DNA of 64,000 nt from the NCBI RefSeq assembly GCF_003270085.1, contig NZ_QFDQ01000068.1, forward strand, positions 1 to 64,000. The letters are read 5' to 3'. This document shows positions 56,481 to 64,000 of the stretch, in pieces. Origin of the DNA: Streptomyces triticisoli (GTDB lineage Bacteria > Actinomycetota > Actinomycetes > Streptomycetales > Streptomycetaceae). The notes under the pieces were generated by a model. The model saw nothing but the letters and a program-made list of their open reading frames with translations, searched no databases and was not told the DNA's origin. Made by a program: the position numbers and the translations under genes. The number at the start of each line of letters is the position of its first letter. Position 1 is the first letter of the stretch.

Positions 56481-57440
56481 AGTGCGCTCGGCGGAACGGA
56501 ACCGCACACTGCGCACAGCGGGGCTCGGCCTGTGCACGGCACGCATCCTCTCCGCGGCACTCGCCTCCTCGACGGCCATGGTCGGCGGACACGGCCTCTC
56601 CCCGGTGCTGTCCTACGCCGCACTGTGCGCTGCGACGGGCCGGGGTCTGGTGCGCCGGCTGGAGCGGGTGGTGACGGTCTGCACACCGACAGTGCGCGAC
56701 GGTCGCAGGCCGCGACTGCTGCTGTGTGCGGTACCGGTTCTCTGCGCGGCAGGGACATGGCCTGCGCTGCTGTACCTGCTGCATCTCCCCGAGGCGACGC
56801 TGTACGCCTCCTCGTTCGTGGCTCCGGGCCGGCCCGGAGCAGTCGTGTTCTTCCTGGCCGTACAGCACATGAGCCAAGTGGGCACGGCCGCTTGGGTGTC
56901 ACTGGCGATCGTGACCGCATACGTACTGCTGCTCGCCGGACAGGGGTGGTCCTGGCGGCCGTCGGCCGTGGCCGCGCGTGGTGAGTTCGTCCCGGTCAGG
57001 CCGCCGGGGTGGCTGTGGGCACGGCTCGGCGCCCCTGCCGGGCTGGTGGCCTCGGTGCTCCTCACCCCCTGGTGCTGCTGTACACGCTGAGCACCTGGAA
57101 GGTGGCGCTCCGGACGTTGATCGCAGCTGTACAGATGGCGGCCGCCCTGTGGGCCGGGCGCGGCCCCGCCTGCTGCCCGTCGCACGGGCTGCGCTCGCCG
57201 CCTACGGCGCCGGCGTTGTCGCGATGGTCGGCTGGGCCACGCAGATTGCTCTGCTCGGCTGCGCGGTGGGCACGAGCGCCTGTCACCCGCTGCCGCAGCC
57301 GAGCATGCTGAAGCCGGGCATGAAGACCGCGGCACCCGGAGCGCTGCTCGCCGCAGGCGTCTGCGCAGCACTGTACGCGCGGCGCGAACGCAGGCATCGC
57401 CGCGAGGCCGCAACTCGTCCCCTCGGGGCGCCGTTGACGA
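56481..57440 (+). pseudogene. Hypothetical multi-spanning membrane protein, frameshifted
   Basis: In one frame (to 57090) several hydrophobic helices are seen: LLCAVPVLCAAGTWPALLYLL, GAVVFFLAVQHMSQVGTAAWVSLAIVTAYVLLLAG, and GAPAGLVASVLLTPW. After a shift near 57075, similar helices continue in other frames (YGAGVVAMVGWATQIALLGCAVG, PGALLAAGVCAALYARRERRHRR). No family is recognised. The simplest reading is one membrane protein gene with one or two indels. Confidence 0.5.
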
Positions 57441-57624
57441 GCGGCGGGCCACACAGGTGGCCCCGACCACCGCTGAACCAACGGTCTGAGCATCACAGGC
57501 AGCCGCCTTGCCCCGGGGACAGCGTTGGGAGTCCGGGGCGGCCGATGTTGCCGTTGCCGGGGACCCTCCCGGTGGCGAGCTGCTCCCGGGTGGGCCCCGG
57601 ACTCCCAGCACAGACACCGGGGAC

Positions 57625-57653
57625 ACGGCGAACCCGCGGAATGTTGCGCAAAC
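57625..57653 (+). repeat. Copy 1 of the CGAACCCGCGGAATG repeat
   Basis: CACGGCGAACCCGCGGAATG followed by TTGCGCAAAC matches the terminal repeats of the 235-bp element at 58606-58840 with a few changes. It is oriented opposite to the copy at 58606. Confidence 0.7.
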
Positions 57654-57697
57654 GCCGCCGTCTGCCAGCTCGCGCAGAGCCGGTTTCGCCAGGCGAT

Positions 57698-58399
57698 CTA
57701 CGCCGGGACAAGGACGGTAAGCCATTCCGCTTCGCGTGGCCGGTACCCGTACCGATCCCACAGGCCCGACACGATCGCCGGGACGTGGCCGGCCCCGTAG
57801 ACGATGGCCACCCGGATCGGCTCGTCGCCGCGCTCCGCATGGATCTCGCCGAGCACGGCGAGCAACCGCCGGTCGCGCCGACCGGTCATCGCGTGCTTCA
57901 CAGGATCGTCGGCCATCATCTCCGCCCGCAGTGTCGACGGCAGATCCTCGACCACCAGATCCTCATCGAGGAAGGCGCGCGGACCGCGCAGCGCGAACAC
58001 CAGGCCCATCACGGGAGCCGCGACCATGAGCAGCAGGTACGTCCACCGCGGCAGCGTCTTCAGGTCCGCGATCGCCTCCGCCGCGGTCACATCCGGGTTG
58101 ACGACCGGCACGCCCTCGGGAAGCAGCAGCTCCTCGCGCTGCTCCTGCAGGCCGTTGCGCCGTCGGCGTGGGGCGAACCGGTAAGCGAGCGTGAGGGCAC
58201 TCACTCCGACCGACTTCCCTCGGATTCCCTCGATGACTATGAGGTCGCATTCCCTGAGCCTGATGCGGACCTGGGAGTAGAAGGTCGGCGAAGCCACATG
58301 AAGCATCGGGAAGATCACGAATTCAAGTGGCGTTCCTGTCCGCCTCATGGTGATCACAGCAGATCGGACGGCATAACCGGTCACCTCGATGATCTGCAT
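57698..58399 (-). CDS. TraB/PrgY-family protein
   Basis: This protein of about 233 residues has the TraB signature: an N-terminal LEFVIFPMLHVASPTFYSQVRIRLRECDLIVIEG and a C-terminal VAIVYGAGHVPAIVSGL. One membrane segment (LLLMVAAPVMGLVFAL) lies in the middle. Family members include pheromone-shutdown and GumN/TIKI-like metalloproteases; the role here is unknown. ATG 58399 is preceded by GGGGG; a longer frame upstream reads poorly. The gene is flanked by inverted copies of a 25-29 bp repeat (57625-57653 and 58606-58634). Confidence 0.75.
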   Translation of the reverse strand: MQIIEVTGYAVRSAVITMRRTGTPLEFVIFPMLHVASPTFYSQVRIRLRECDLIVIEGIRGKSVGVSALTLAYRFAPRRRRNGLQEQREELLLPEGVPVVNPDVTAAEAIADLKTLPRWTYLLLMVAAPVMGLVFALRGPRAFLDEDLVVEDLPSTLRAEMMADDPVKHAMTGRRDRRLLAVLGEIHAERGDEPIRVAIVYGAGHVPAIVSGLWDRYGYRPREAEWLTVLVPA

Positions 58400-58605
58400 G
58401 ATTCCCCCGCGAACCTCGCCCGGTCTCTCTTCCACCCGTACCAGGACACGAGCCCGCCCAGGGCCGCGGTTCCCCCGGCGCAAGCCGTGTCGCCGGACAG
58501 TGGGGTATCGATCAGGCACTCCCGCGACACCACCTGGCCGCCGACCACCCTCGGCAGCACGTGATCAAACCGGCCACAACGCGAAAACGACGCAGCCCTG
58601 GCCCA

Positions 58606-58840
58606 GTTGTGCGACATCCCGCGGGTTCGCCGTGCCCCTCGGTTCCTTGGCATGGGGCCTGACCAGGCACCTCGTCGCCCTCGACCTGTGCGTCTGTGCG
58701 TCTGTGCAGGGATCATGATGGTTCTTCGGGAATCCCGAAGAACCATCATGATCTATGCGGATCCCTCGCTCCCGTCTGACGGGTTGACCTGCGGCAACGG
58801 GAGATGGCAGCCAGGACGAACCCGCGGAATGTCGCACAAC
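58606..58840. mobile_element. 235-bp foldback (MITE-like) element
   Basis: The ends are 24-bp inverted repeats with one mismatch: GTTGTGCGACAT / CCCGCGGGTTCG at 58606-58629 and its complement at 58817-58840. The centre holds a 43-bp palindrome. No coding frame is contained. A third copy of the end repeat lies at 57625-57653. A Tn3-type transposase tail starts about 120 bases to the right, so the element may be a derivative of a Tn3-family transposon. No target duplication was identified. Confidence 0.65.
58711..58753. repeat. 43-bp perfect palindrome (21-bp arms, 1-base centre)
   Basis: The left arm starts GATCATGATGG and ends TTCTTCGGGA; the right arm is its exact complement. It is markedly AT-richer than the surroundings and sits near the centre of the 235-bp element. 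Confidence 0.95.
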
Positions 58841-58964
58841 GGATACAGGGGGAGGCGCGGTCAGGGCCCTGACGCGATGATGACCGACACTGTCTTGGCG
58901 AGGGCCATGAGCGGCACCGTCGACTCGCCTCTGCCCCCTCTGCCGGATCGTGTCGCAGAGCTTC

Positions 58965-59212
58965 TGTCTGAAACGCCCTGGACATCGCGGAGATCGTGCG
59001 CCGGCTCCAGGAGGGGGGGCCGGATCGTGGCCCCCGAGGACCTGGCCCGCATCTCCCCGTGCCTGACCGAGCACATCCGCCGCTTCGGGGAGTGCTCCAC
59101 CCACGAACCCGGCCTCCAGCCCGAGGCGTACGACCCGCACCGGGACGTCGACTTCAGCCCGTTGCGCGACGATGATCCGCCCGGAGCCGACGGCTACGGC
59201 CGGGCCGCCTGA
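58965..59212 (+). pseudogene. Tn3-type transposase C-terminal relic, second copy
   Basis: The reading LDIAEIVRRLQEGG shifts in a run of G near 59016-59022 and continues as RIVAPEDLARISPCLTEHIRRFGECSTHEPGLQPEAYDPHRDVDFSPLRDDDPPGADGYGRAA. It is clearly homologous to the tail at 48.9-49.1 kb but broken at a different base. Upstream catalytic sequence is absent. Confidence 0.7.
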
Positions 59213-59604
59213 CCCGCAACCCCAGGACCAGCGGACCGGGGCCAGGGGGGGGCCGCGTCCCGCTGCGCGACCTGGACACGCTCCGTGAGGAAGACGGAGG
59301 CGGGCAAGAACGAGCGTTGCATCCCGGAGGCGGAAGCCGGGGCGGGGCAGCCCGGATGCCATGGAATGATCCGAGTTGGACGACCCATGTCCGCACTGCG
59401 ACGGTCAGGCTGTCTCGGGATCGTCATGATGACTGGTTACGGCGTCAGGACGTGCCGGGAGTGCAAGAGCTCGCGTAGGCGGCAGCCCGGCTGTGACGCT
59501 TCCTCCGGCAGTCGGCTGTCGTCACGTGGTTGATCTGCTCGCCGGGACGCTCCGCGACGTGTCGGCGACCCTGTAGGGTCGCGGGTCGGAGCCGGGCGGC
59601 GCGG
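59213..59604. other. No supported gene
   Basis: About 390 bases with an 8-base G run near 59247. Only short, poor frames are seen. No strong hairpin at the end of the neighbouring genes. Confidence 0.5.
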
Positions 59605-60747
59605 TCAGCCCTTGACCGTCATGCTCTCGACGCCGGGAAAACCCTTGTCCCACCAGTGCCCATAGCGCCGGTATACGACCGGCTCACGGACGGCGAGCAG
59701 CCTCCACAGCCGCTCCGCCTCTTCGGCCAGACCTTGCCACGCGACCTTGCCGAGCTTGTGGAAGGCTGTCAGCTCCAGCCCGCCGTCGCCGGCCCGCCAC
59801 ACTCCGGCGACCTGCCCGTCGACAAGCAGGCAGGGCAGCACGTCGCCGTTGCGCCGGACGACCAGCGGCCGGTACTCCTCGGGCACGAGCCGACCGGGGC
59901 CGGCGTGGGCCAGCAGCGTGCTGTCCCACATCGGCAGCAGCCGCGGCGGCGCCGGGGTGTCCTCGGCCGGCACGGTCGCATCCGCCAGGTCGAACAGGGC
60001 GGCGCGGCCCGGGCCCGCCACCCGCACCACCCGGTCGCCGAGTTCCTGCAGCGCCTGCGTGATCACGGGACGCGTGAGCAGGGTGAACCGGGCGAAGTCC
60101 GGGGCCGACGCGGGCCCGAACGCCCGCAGGTAGGAGAGCAGCAGCCGCCGTACCCCCGCGCCCGCGTCCTGCGGCGCGGACCCGGGGGCCGCCGCCGGGG
60201 AGGCGAAGTAGGCGTTCGGCTGCGTGAACGACCACGGGCCGCCGGTCGGCGCGTGATGCGCCGCCGCGTACGTCCGCAGCGCCCACCACACGCGGTGCGC
60301 GTGCTCGCCGAACCGCCCAGTTATTTCGTCCTGCACCTCGGCACCGGTGCGGGGGCGCGCCAGGAACCCGGCGAGCTCCGGGAGCAGTGCGTCGGCGTCG
60401 GCGTGGGTCAGCCCGGTGGCGGTGAAGCGGCGGTCGTACAGCCGCGCCGCCCGCAGGCTGCTCAGCATGGCGGCGTGGTAGGGCGCGTAGTCCTCGGCGT
60501 GGACGGCGTGCAGCGTGATCCGCATGAGGGACGCCTTCACGATCCGGCGCTCCGCGAACGCCGCGTCGAGATCCTCGGGCGCGAAGTCCCGCACACGGTT
60601 CCACAGCGCCAGGTACGGCGACGCCGGTTCCTGCGCCTGCAGAGCGCAGACCCGGCGGACCGCCTCCGCCACATCGAGGCGCCGGCGTTCGAGCAGGAAC
60701 TGACGCTCCAAGGTGGCCAGGGCGAGCTGTCGCGCGGTGAGGATCAT
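59605..60747 (-). CDS. AlkZ-like (HTH_42/YcaQ) DNA glycosylase
   Basis: This 380-residue winged-helix protein is of the HTH_42 superfamily. Gln37-Ala-Gln39 in [20 protein letters not shown] reproduces the catalytic QxQ motif and even the numbering of Streptomyces AlkZ, a glycosylase that excises alkylated or cross-linked bases. Later family features are [44 protein letters not shown] and [14 protein letters not shown]. AlkZ-type enzymes often protect producers of DNA-alkylating antibiotics, but housekeeping paralogues exist and no such cluster is visible here. ATG 60747 fits the family; the longer frame is rejected. Confidence 0.82.
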   Translation of the reverse strand: MILTARQLALATLERQFLLERRRLDVAEAVRRVCALQAQEPASPYLALWNRVRDFAPEDLDAAFAERRIVKASLMRITLHAVHAEDYAPYHAAMLSSLRAARLYDRRFTATGLTHADADALLPELAGFLARPRTGAEVQDEITGRFGEHAHRVWWALRTYAAAHHAPTGGPWSFTQPNAYFASPAAAPGSAPQDAGAGVRRLLLSYLRAFGPASAPDFARFTLLTRPVITQALQELGDRVVRVAGPGRAALFDLADATVPAEDTPAPPRLLPMWDSTLLAHAGPGRLVPEEYRPLVVRRNGDVLPCLLVDGQVAGVWRAGDGGLELTAFHKLGKVAWQGLAEEAERLWRLLAVREPVVYRRYGHWWDKGFPGVESMTVKG

Positions 60748-60849
60748 GCGTGGATTATGCGGCTCCCGACCGACTGACGTTTCCTCGGCGATTATCACTT
60801 CCAGGTTCTGTTGAGAGCGAGGGCGGCGCGGGCGATGTCGCCGATCCGG

Positions 60850-61520
60850 CTCGGGCTGAGGGCGACCCCGCCGGACTCCGAGACCCCGGCCGCTCGAAAA
60901 TGGCGATCGACCGGCTGATCGCGCGGCGTGAGGTGCACCTGCGGGAGAAGACGCTGTGGCGGATGCTCCATGAGACCGTCGCCCGCGTCGAGGAGATCCT
61001 GGGCGTCAACACCGAGGAGCTGGACCCGGCCGGGCGCCGTGCTCCGGTGAAGGTCAAGGCGCTCGTCCTCGTACGCGTCGCCGCGGTGCCGTCCCGTGAG
61101 GGCTTCGTCCTGGAGGCGGTCCACTGGGACGTGGGTACCGCCCGGCTGCTGCCCGCCTTCTCAAGGGCCGTACTTGCGGCCCGTGTTCGTCACCCACCGC
61201 AAGCCAGGTCCCGGCGAGGTCGTCAGCCCGCGCGACATCTGCCCGGACACCGGGCTCGCCCGCCTCTCCCACGGGCAGGCCCGGATGCCTCTGGACGAGC
61301 ACGCGGCCCTTGGGCGGCGAGCCGGGCACGGGCTGGGACCTCATGGGTGGCGGCACTCCGGTCTGACCCCACCGGCGAGGGCGGGCGGGACGAGCCTGCT
61401 CATGCTGATGGCGAAGTCCCGGCACAAGAAGGCGGAGAACGTACGGAAGGATTTCCACCCTCCCCGGAGGCGACCGCCGCAGTCACCAGCCTGCTCGCGC
61501 CGGGCGACCGCCGACGCTGA
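60850..61520 (+). pseudogene. Tyrosine recombinase C-terminal relic
   Basis: Successive fragments in different frames read [100 protein letters not shown] and [22 protein letters not shown]. These carry the catalytic box I Arg region, box II HxxRHS (His replaced in [11 protein letters not shown]) and the C-terminal end. At least three frameshifts make it inactive. Confidence 0.82.
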
Positions 61521-61757
61521 GCACGGGCGGGTTTCCTCCCGTACTCTCCTTCGCTGTATAGGGGGCGTGGCTGCAACTCACCTGCGTGCATGCGATGTTC
61601 CCGAAGTCCGCCAGGACCTCCTCCCGTGGGGACACTGTCAGGATCGTCATCCCACTGCTCAGGGTCCCACTCATCGCCGAGAGTCGGCCGCATGCGCCAC
61701 AACCCGGCCAGGGGCGGGTCCGTGGACGACGAAAGGCCCCGCCTCTACGATGAACCG

Positions 61758-62192
61758 ATGGCGTCGATCAAGCAGTTCCAAGTCACCTTCGACTGCGCGG
61801 AACCTGAGCGCGTCGCTCGTTTCTGGTGCGAGGTGCTGGGGTACGTCGTACCGCCGCCGCCGGAGGGGTTTGCCACGTGGGACGATTTCGACCGCTCGCT
61901 GCCGCCTGGGCATCAGGGGTCGGCGTTCGCCTGCGTTGATCCCTCAGGCGTGGGTCCGCGCCTGTTCTTCCAGCGCGTTCCCGAAGGGAAGGTCGTCAAG
62001 AACCGGCTGCATCTCGACGTGCGGGTCGGCACCGGGCTCGTGGGGGAAGAGCGCCTGGCCGCACTCGAGGCCGAGTGCGCACGCCTGGTCGCGCTCGGCG
62101 CGGCACGCGTGCGACTGCTGCGTGCCGACGGCGTCAACGAGTCGTGCCTCGTGATGCAGGACATCGAGGGCAACGAGTTCTGTCTCGACTGA
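61758..62192 (+). CDS. VOC (glyoxalase-like) protein
   Basis: This 144-residue single VOC-type protein has [47 protein letters not shown] and the ending [13 protein letters not shown], typical of Glyoxalase_6. Substrate is unknown. ATG 61758 is chosen because the VOC fold begins there. It is isolated between a recombinase relic and the ArsR gene. The 62193-62438 stretch has no clear gene. Confidence 0.83.
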   Translation: MASIKQFQVTFDCAEPERVARFWCEVLGYVVPPPPEGFATWDDFDRSLPPGHQGSAFACVDPSGVGPRLFFQRVPEGKVVKNRLHLDVRVGTGLVGEERLAALEAECARLVALGAARVRLLRADGVNESCLVMQDIEGNEFCLD

Positions 62193-62438
62193 GGGGCCGC
62201 GAACATGGCCTCGTTCTGTCCCCGTGGGCCAAGACGAAGAACCGCCCCGATCTGTCAGGGTGCTGTGGCGCAGATCGCCGGACCAGGCGCTCGGGACGGG
62301 CGAGCCGTCCGGCCGGTTCGACGGATTACGACAAGTTCGATGAGACGGACCCGGTGGTCTGCGTCTCACCGAGTCTGGCGCACCGCACGGCCCAGCGGCG
62401 ACGCTCTGCGCCAGGCCGGATGCGAGAGGACAGCAGCG

Positions 62439-62789
62439 CTATTCCGCAGCGGCAGGCTCCTCGGCTGCGAGAATGGCGGTCAGTAGACCGGGAAAGCGCT
62501 GTTCCAGCTCCGTTTCACGCAGCTCGCTGTAGCGCGAGGTGCCTTCCTCGAACTGCGAAATGACGCCGCTCTCCCGCAGGACCTTGAAGTGGTACGTCGA
62601 GGTCGACTTGGACACCGACAGCCCGAACGAGCTGCAGTTCATGGGACGGCCGGCCCGGGCGAGGGAGCGCACGATGCCCAGCCGCAGCGGTTCCCCGAGG
62701 GCACGCAGAACCAGGTGCACCGGGATCTCGCGCAGGTCGGGGTGGGGCAGGGCCTTCTTGGCGGGCGCACGTCTGACATGGGTGGACAC
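62439..62789 (-). CDS. ArsR-family transcriptional regulator
   Basis: This 116-residue winged-helix regulator reads VHLVLRALGEPLRLGIVRSLARAGRPMNCSSFGLSVSKSTSTYHFKVLRESGVISQFEEGTSRYSELRETELEQRFPGLL. It lacks an obvious metal-binding CxC motif, so it probably senses an organic or redox signal. It is divergent from the Old Yellow Enzyme gene, and a TCGTAGTACGA palindrome lies between them, so it likely represses that gene. Confidence 0.87.
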   Translation of the reverse strand: MSTHVRRAPAKKALPHPDLREIPVHLVLRALGEPLRLGIVRSLARAGRPMNCSSFGLSVSKSTSTYHFKVLRESGVISQFEEGTSRYSELRETELEQRFPGLLTAILAAEEPAAAE

Positions 62790-62832
62790 ACGAGGAGTCT
62801 ACGTCGGTCGCCAGGCAGTGGTACGTTGAATC

Positions 62833-62855
62833 TCGTAGTACGAAAAAATTACGAC
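62833..62855. promoter_or_regulatory. Palindromic operator between arsR-type and OYE genes
   Basis: TCGTA-G-TACGA (62833-62843) is a perfect 11-bp palindrome, followed by a run of A and another TACGA (62851-62855). It lies 44 bases upstream of the regulator start and about 113 bases before the OYE start. It is a candidate site for the ArsR-type regulator. Confidence 0.6.
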
Positions 62856-62955
62856 AATGGTCTGGGCGCCGCGCGGGCACGCATGAGCACGCGCCGTGCG
62901 CGGGCAGGCCGAGTCGAGAACTGTCGCATACGACCAAGGCGCAACGGAGAAACCC

Positions 62956-64000
62956 TTGACCGACCCCGCCCCGCAGCACGGCGCGACCGATGACCTGCTG
63001 TTCACCCCCTTCGACCTTGGCGGTGTCCGCCTGAGCAACCGCACCGCGCTGGCCCCCATGACGCGGATCAGCGCCACCGAGGACGGCCTGGTCACCGACC
63101 GCAATGCGCGCTACTACGCAGGATTCGCCCGCGGCGGGTTCGCACTGGTCATCACTGAGGGCGTCTACCCCGACACGGAGTACAGCCAGGGCTATCTGCA
63201 CCAGCCGGGGCTCGCGACACCGGCCCAGGGCGAGGCGTGGCGGCCGGTGGTCGAGGCCGTGCACGCGGAGGGCGGCGCCATATTCGCCCAGCTCATGCAC
63301 GCAGGCGCGCAGGCCCAGGGCAACCGCTTCCGCCAGGCAACGGTCGGTCCCTCCGCCGTGGCGCCACGCGGCGAGCAACTCTCCTTCTACCGGGGCAGCG
63401 GTCCCTACCCCACGCCGAGGGCCCTGGACTCCCGCGGGATCGCGGACATCCGCCGGGGCTTCGCGGACGCGGCCCGCCGCGCGGCCGCAGCGGGCTTCGA
63501 CGGTGTGGAGGTGCACGGCGCGAACGGCTACCTGCTCGACCAGTTCCTCACCGACTACCTCAACCAGCGCGAGGACGGGTACGGCGGCGGCGTCGAAAAC
63601 CGCGTGCGCCTGGCGGCCGAGGTCGTGGACGAGGTGCTCCAGGCCGTGGGCTCCGATATCGCGGTCGGCATCCGCATCTCCCAGTCCAAGGTCAGCGACT
63701 TCCACCACCGCTGGGCCGGCGGCATCGAAGAGGCCGAGACCATTTTCACCACCCTGGCCCGCACCGGCGCGCACTTCCTGCACACCACCGAATACCGGGC
63801 GCTCGGCCCAGCCTTCTCCACCGGTACGGAAACCCTGGCCGAGCTCGCGAAGAAGTTCAGCGGGTTGCCGGTGATCGCAAACGGCCACCTGGAGGACCCG
63901 GAGGCCGCCCGTGCCGTATTGGAGTCCGGGGCTGCCGATATCGCCGCGCTCGGCAAGGGCGCTCTCGCACAGCGGGACTGGCCCCACCGGGTGCGTGACG
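62956..64000 (+). CDS. NADH:flavin oxidoreductase, Old Yellow Enzyme family (runs off the window)
   Basis: The open frame of about 348 residues continues past the window end. It has the OYE FMN barrel: FTPFDLGGVRLSNRTALAPMTRISATEDG, FAQLMHAGAQAQGN, FDGVEVHGANGYLLDQFLTDYLNQREDGYGGGVENRVRL (HxxN substrate/FMN motif) and a late LPVIANGHLEDPEAARAVLESGAADIAALGKGALA. Such enzymes reduce activated alkenes of enones or nitro-compounds with NAD(P)H. The TTG at 62956 follows CGGAGA with good spacing, and no in-frame ATG fits better. It is divergent from its probable ArsR-type regulator. Confidence 0.88.
   Translation, partial: MTDPAPQHGATDDLLFTPFDLGGVRLSNRTALAPMTRISATEDGLVTDRNARYYAGFARGGFALVITEGVYPDTEYSQGYLHQPGLATPAQGEAWRPVVEAVHAEGGAIFAQLMHAGAQAQGNRFRQATVGPSAVAPRGEQLSFYRGSGPYPTPRALDSRGIADIRRGFADAARRAAAAGFDGVEVHGANGYLLDQFLTDYLNQREDGYGGGVENRVRLAAEVVDEVLQAVGSDIAVGIRISQSKVSDFHHRWAGGIEEAETIFTTLARTGAHFLHTTEYRALGPAFSTGTETLAELAKKFSGLPVIANGHLEDPEAARAVLESGAADIAALGKGALAQRDWPHRVRD

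Noticed and set aside
58606-58840. The 43-bp palindrome as a terminator of the TraB-family gene
   Set aside because: The TraB gene runs leftward and ends at 57698, so the palindrome lies upstream of its start rather than at its end.

Overview
The window is very high-GC DNA with short overlapping start/stop junctions (ATGA, TGATG), many GTG/TTG starts and families typical of Streptomyces (urease operon, Rox rifampicin monooxygenase, DUF574 methyltransferase, HTH_42 glycosylase, LVIVD protein). I read it as a Streptomyces or close actinomycete chromosome. The left part is orderly; the right part is packed with gene relics, which suggests a chromosome-arm or otherwise unstable accessory region. 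No rRNA, tRNA or CRISPR array was seen.

Left third (1-22 kb), mostly intact operons. A leftward urease operon ureA-B-C-F-G-D ends in a truncated ureD. Divergent from it lies a GntR regulator followed by ACC deaminase (acdS). Next come a DUF574 methyltransferase and a uridine/ribose utilisation locus: transporter and nucleoside hydrolase run leftward, a LacI regulator and ribokinase run rightward, with AACGTT operators between. A rifampicin monooxygenase (rox) gene has a rifamycin-associated element (RAE) just upstream. A DUF1684 gene leads a complete peptide-type ABC importer operon. It converges on a cytochrome P450/DUF1259 pair.

Middle (22-46 kb), a mosaic. A broken IS256 element has its centre replaced by an ISL3 fragment. 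Other relics are IS110, IS3, IS701 and ISL3 pieces, a frameshifted MFS gene, a symporter tail, a SUKH relic, a DUF2231 relic, an AraC regulator broken by a 16-bp tandem duplication, a CoA-transferase N-terminus, a metabolite transporter relic, a decayed second copy of the uridine transporter, and UvrD and ClpC fragments. Intact genes among them are a secreted transglycosylase-like protein, a DsbA/FrnE protein, three DoxX proteins, GTP cyclohydrolase I, an Fe-S-type HTH regulator, a PrpE-like acyl-CoA synthetase, an MFS exporter, and a divergent DUF305/LVIVD pair.

Right part (46-64 kb), the same pattern. It holds a small His/Phe/Asp-rich secreted protein, a cold-shock gene with one extra A in an A5 run, a beta-helix lipoprotein, two decayed Tn3-type transposase tails, an APH-fold kinase, a resolvase relic, a double VOC protein, SDR and TetR relics, a TAP-like hydrolase with a serine beta-lactamase-fold partner, two halves of decayed tyrosine recombinases, a TraB-family protein next to a 235-bp foldback (MITE-like) element with a 43-bp central palindrome, an AlkZ-like DNA glycosylase carrying the QAQ motif, another VOC protein, and an ArsR regulator divergent from an Old Yellow Enzyme gene that runs off the window.

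Functional groupings that look alive are nitrogen scavenging (urease, ACC deaminase), nucleoside/ribose use, inducible rifamycin detoxification, peptide uptake, and several redox or stress-type genes (DoxX, DsbA, OYE, P450). I found no clear novel multi-gene defence or biosynthetic system. The most unusual structures are the foldback element near 58.7 kb and the dense relic zones.
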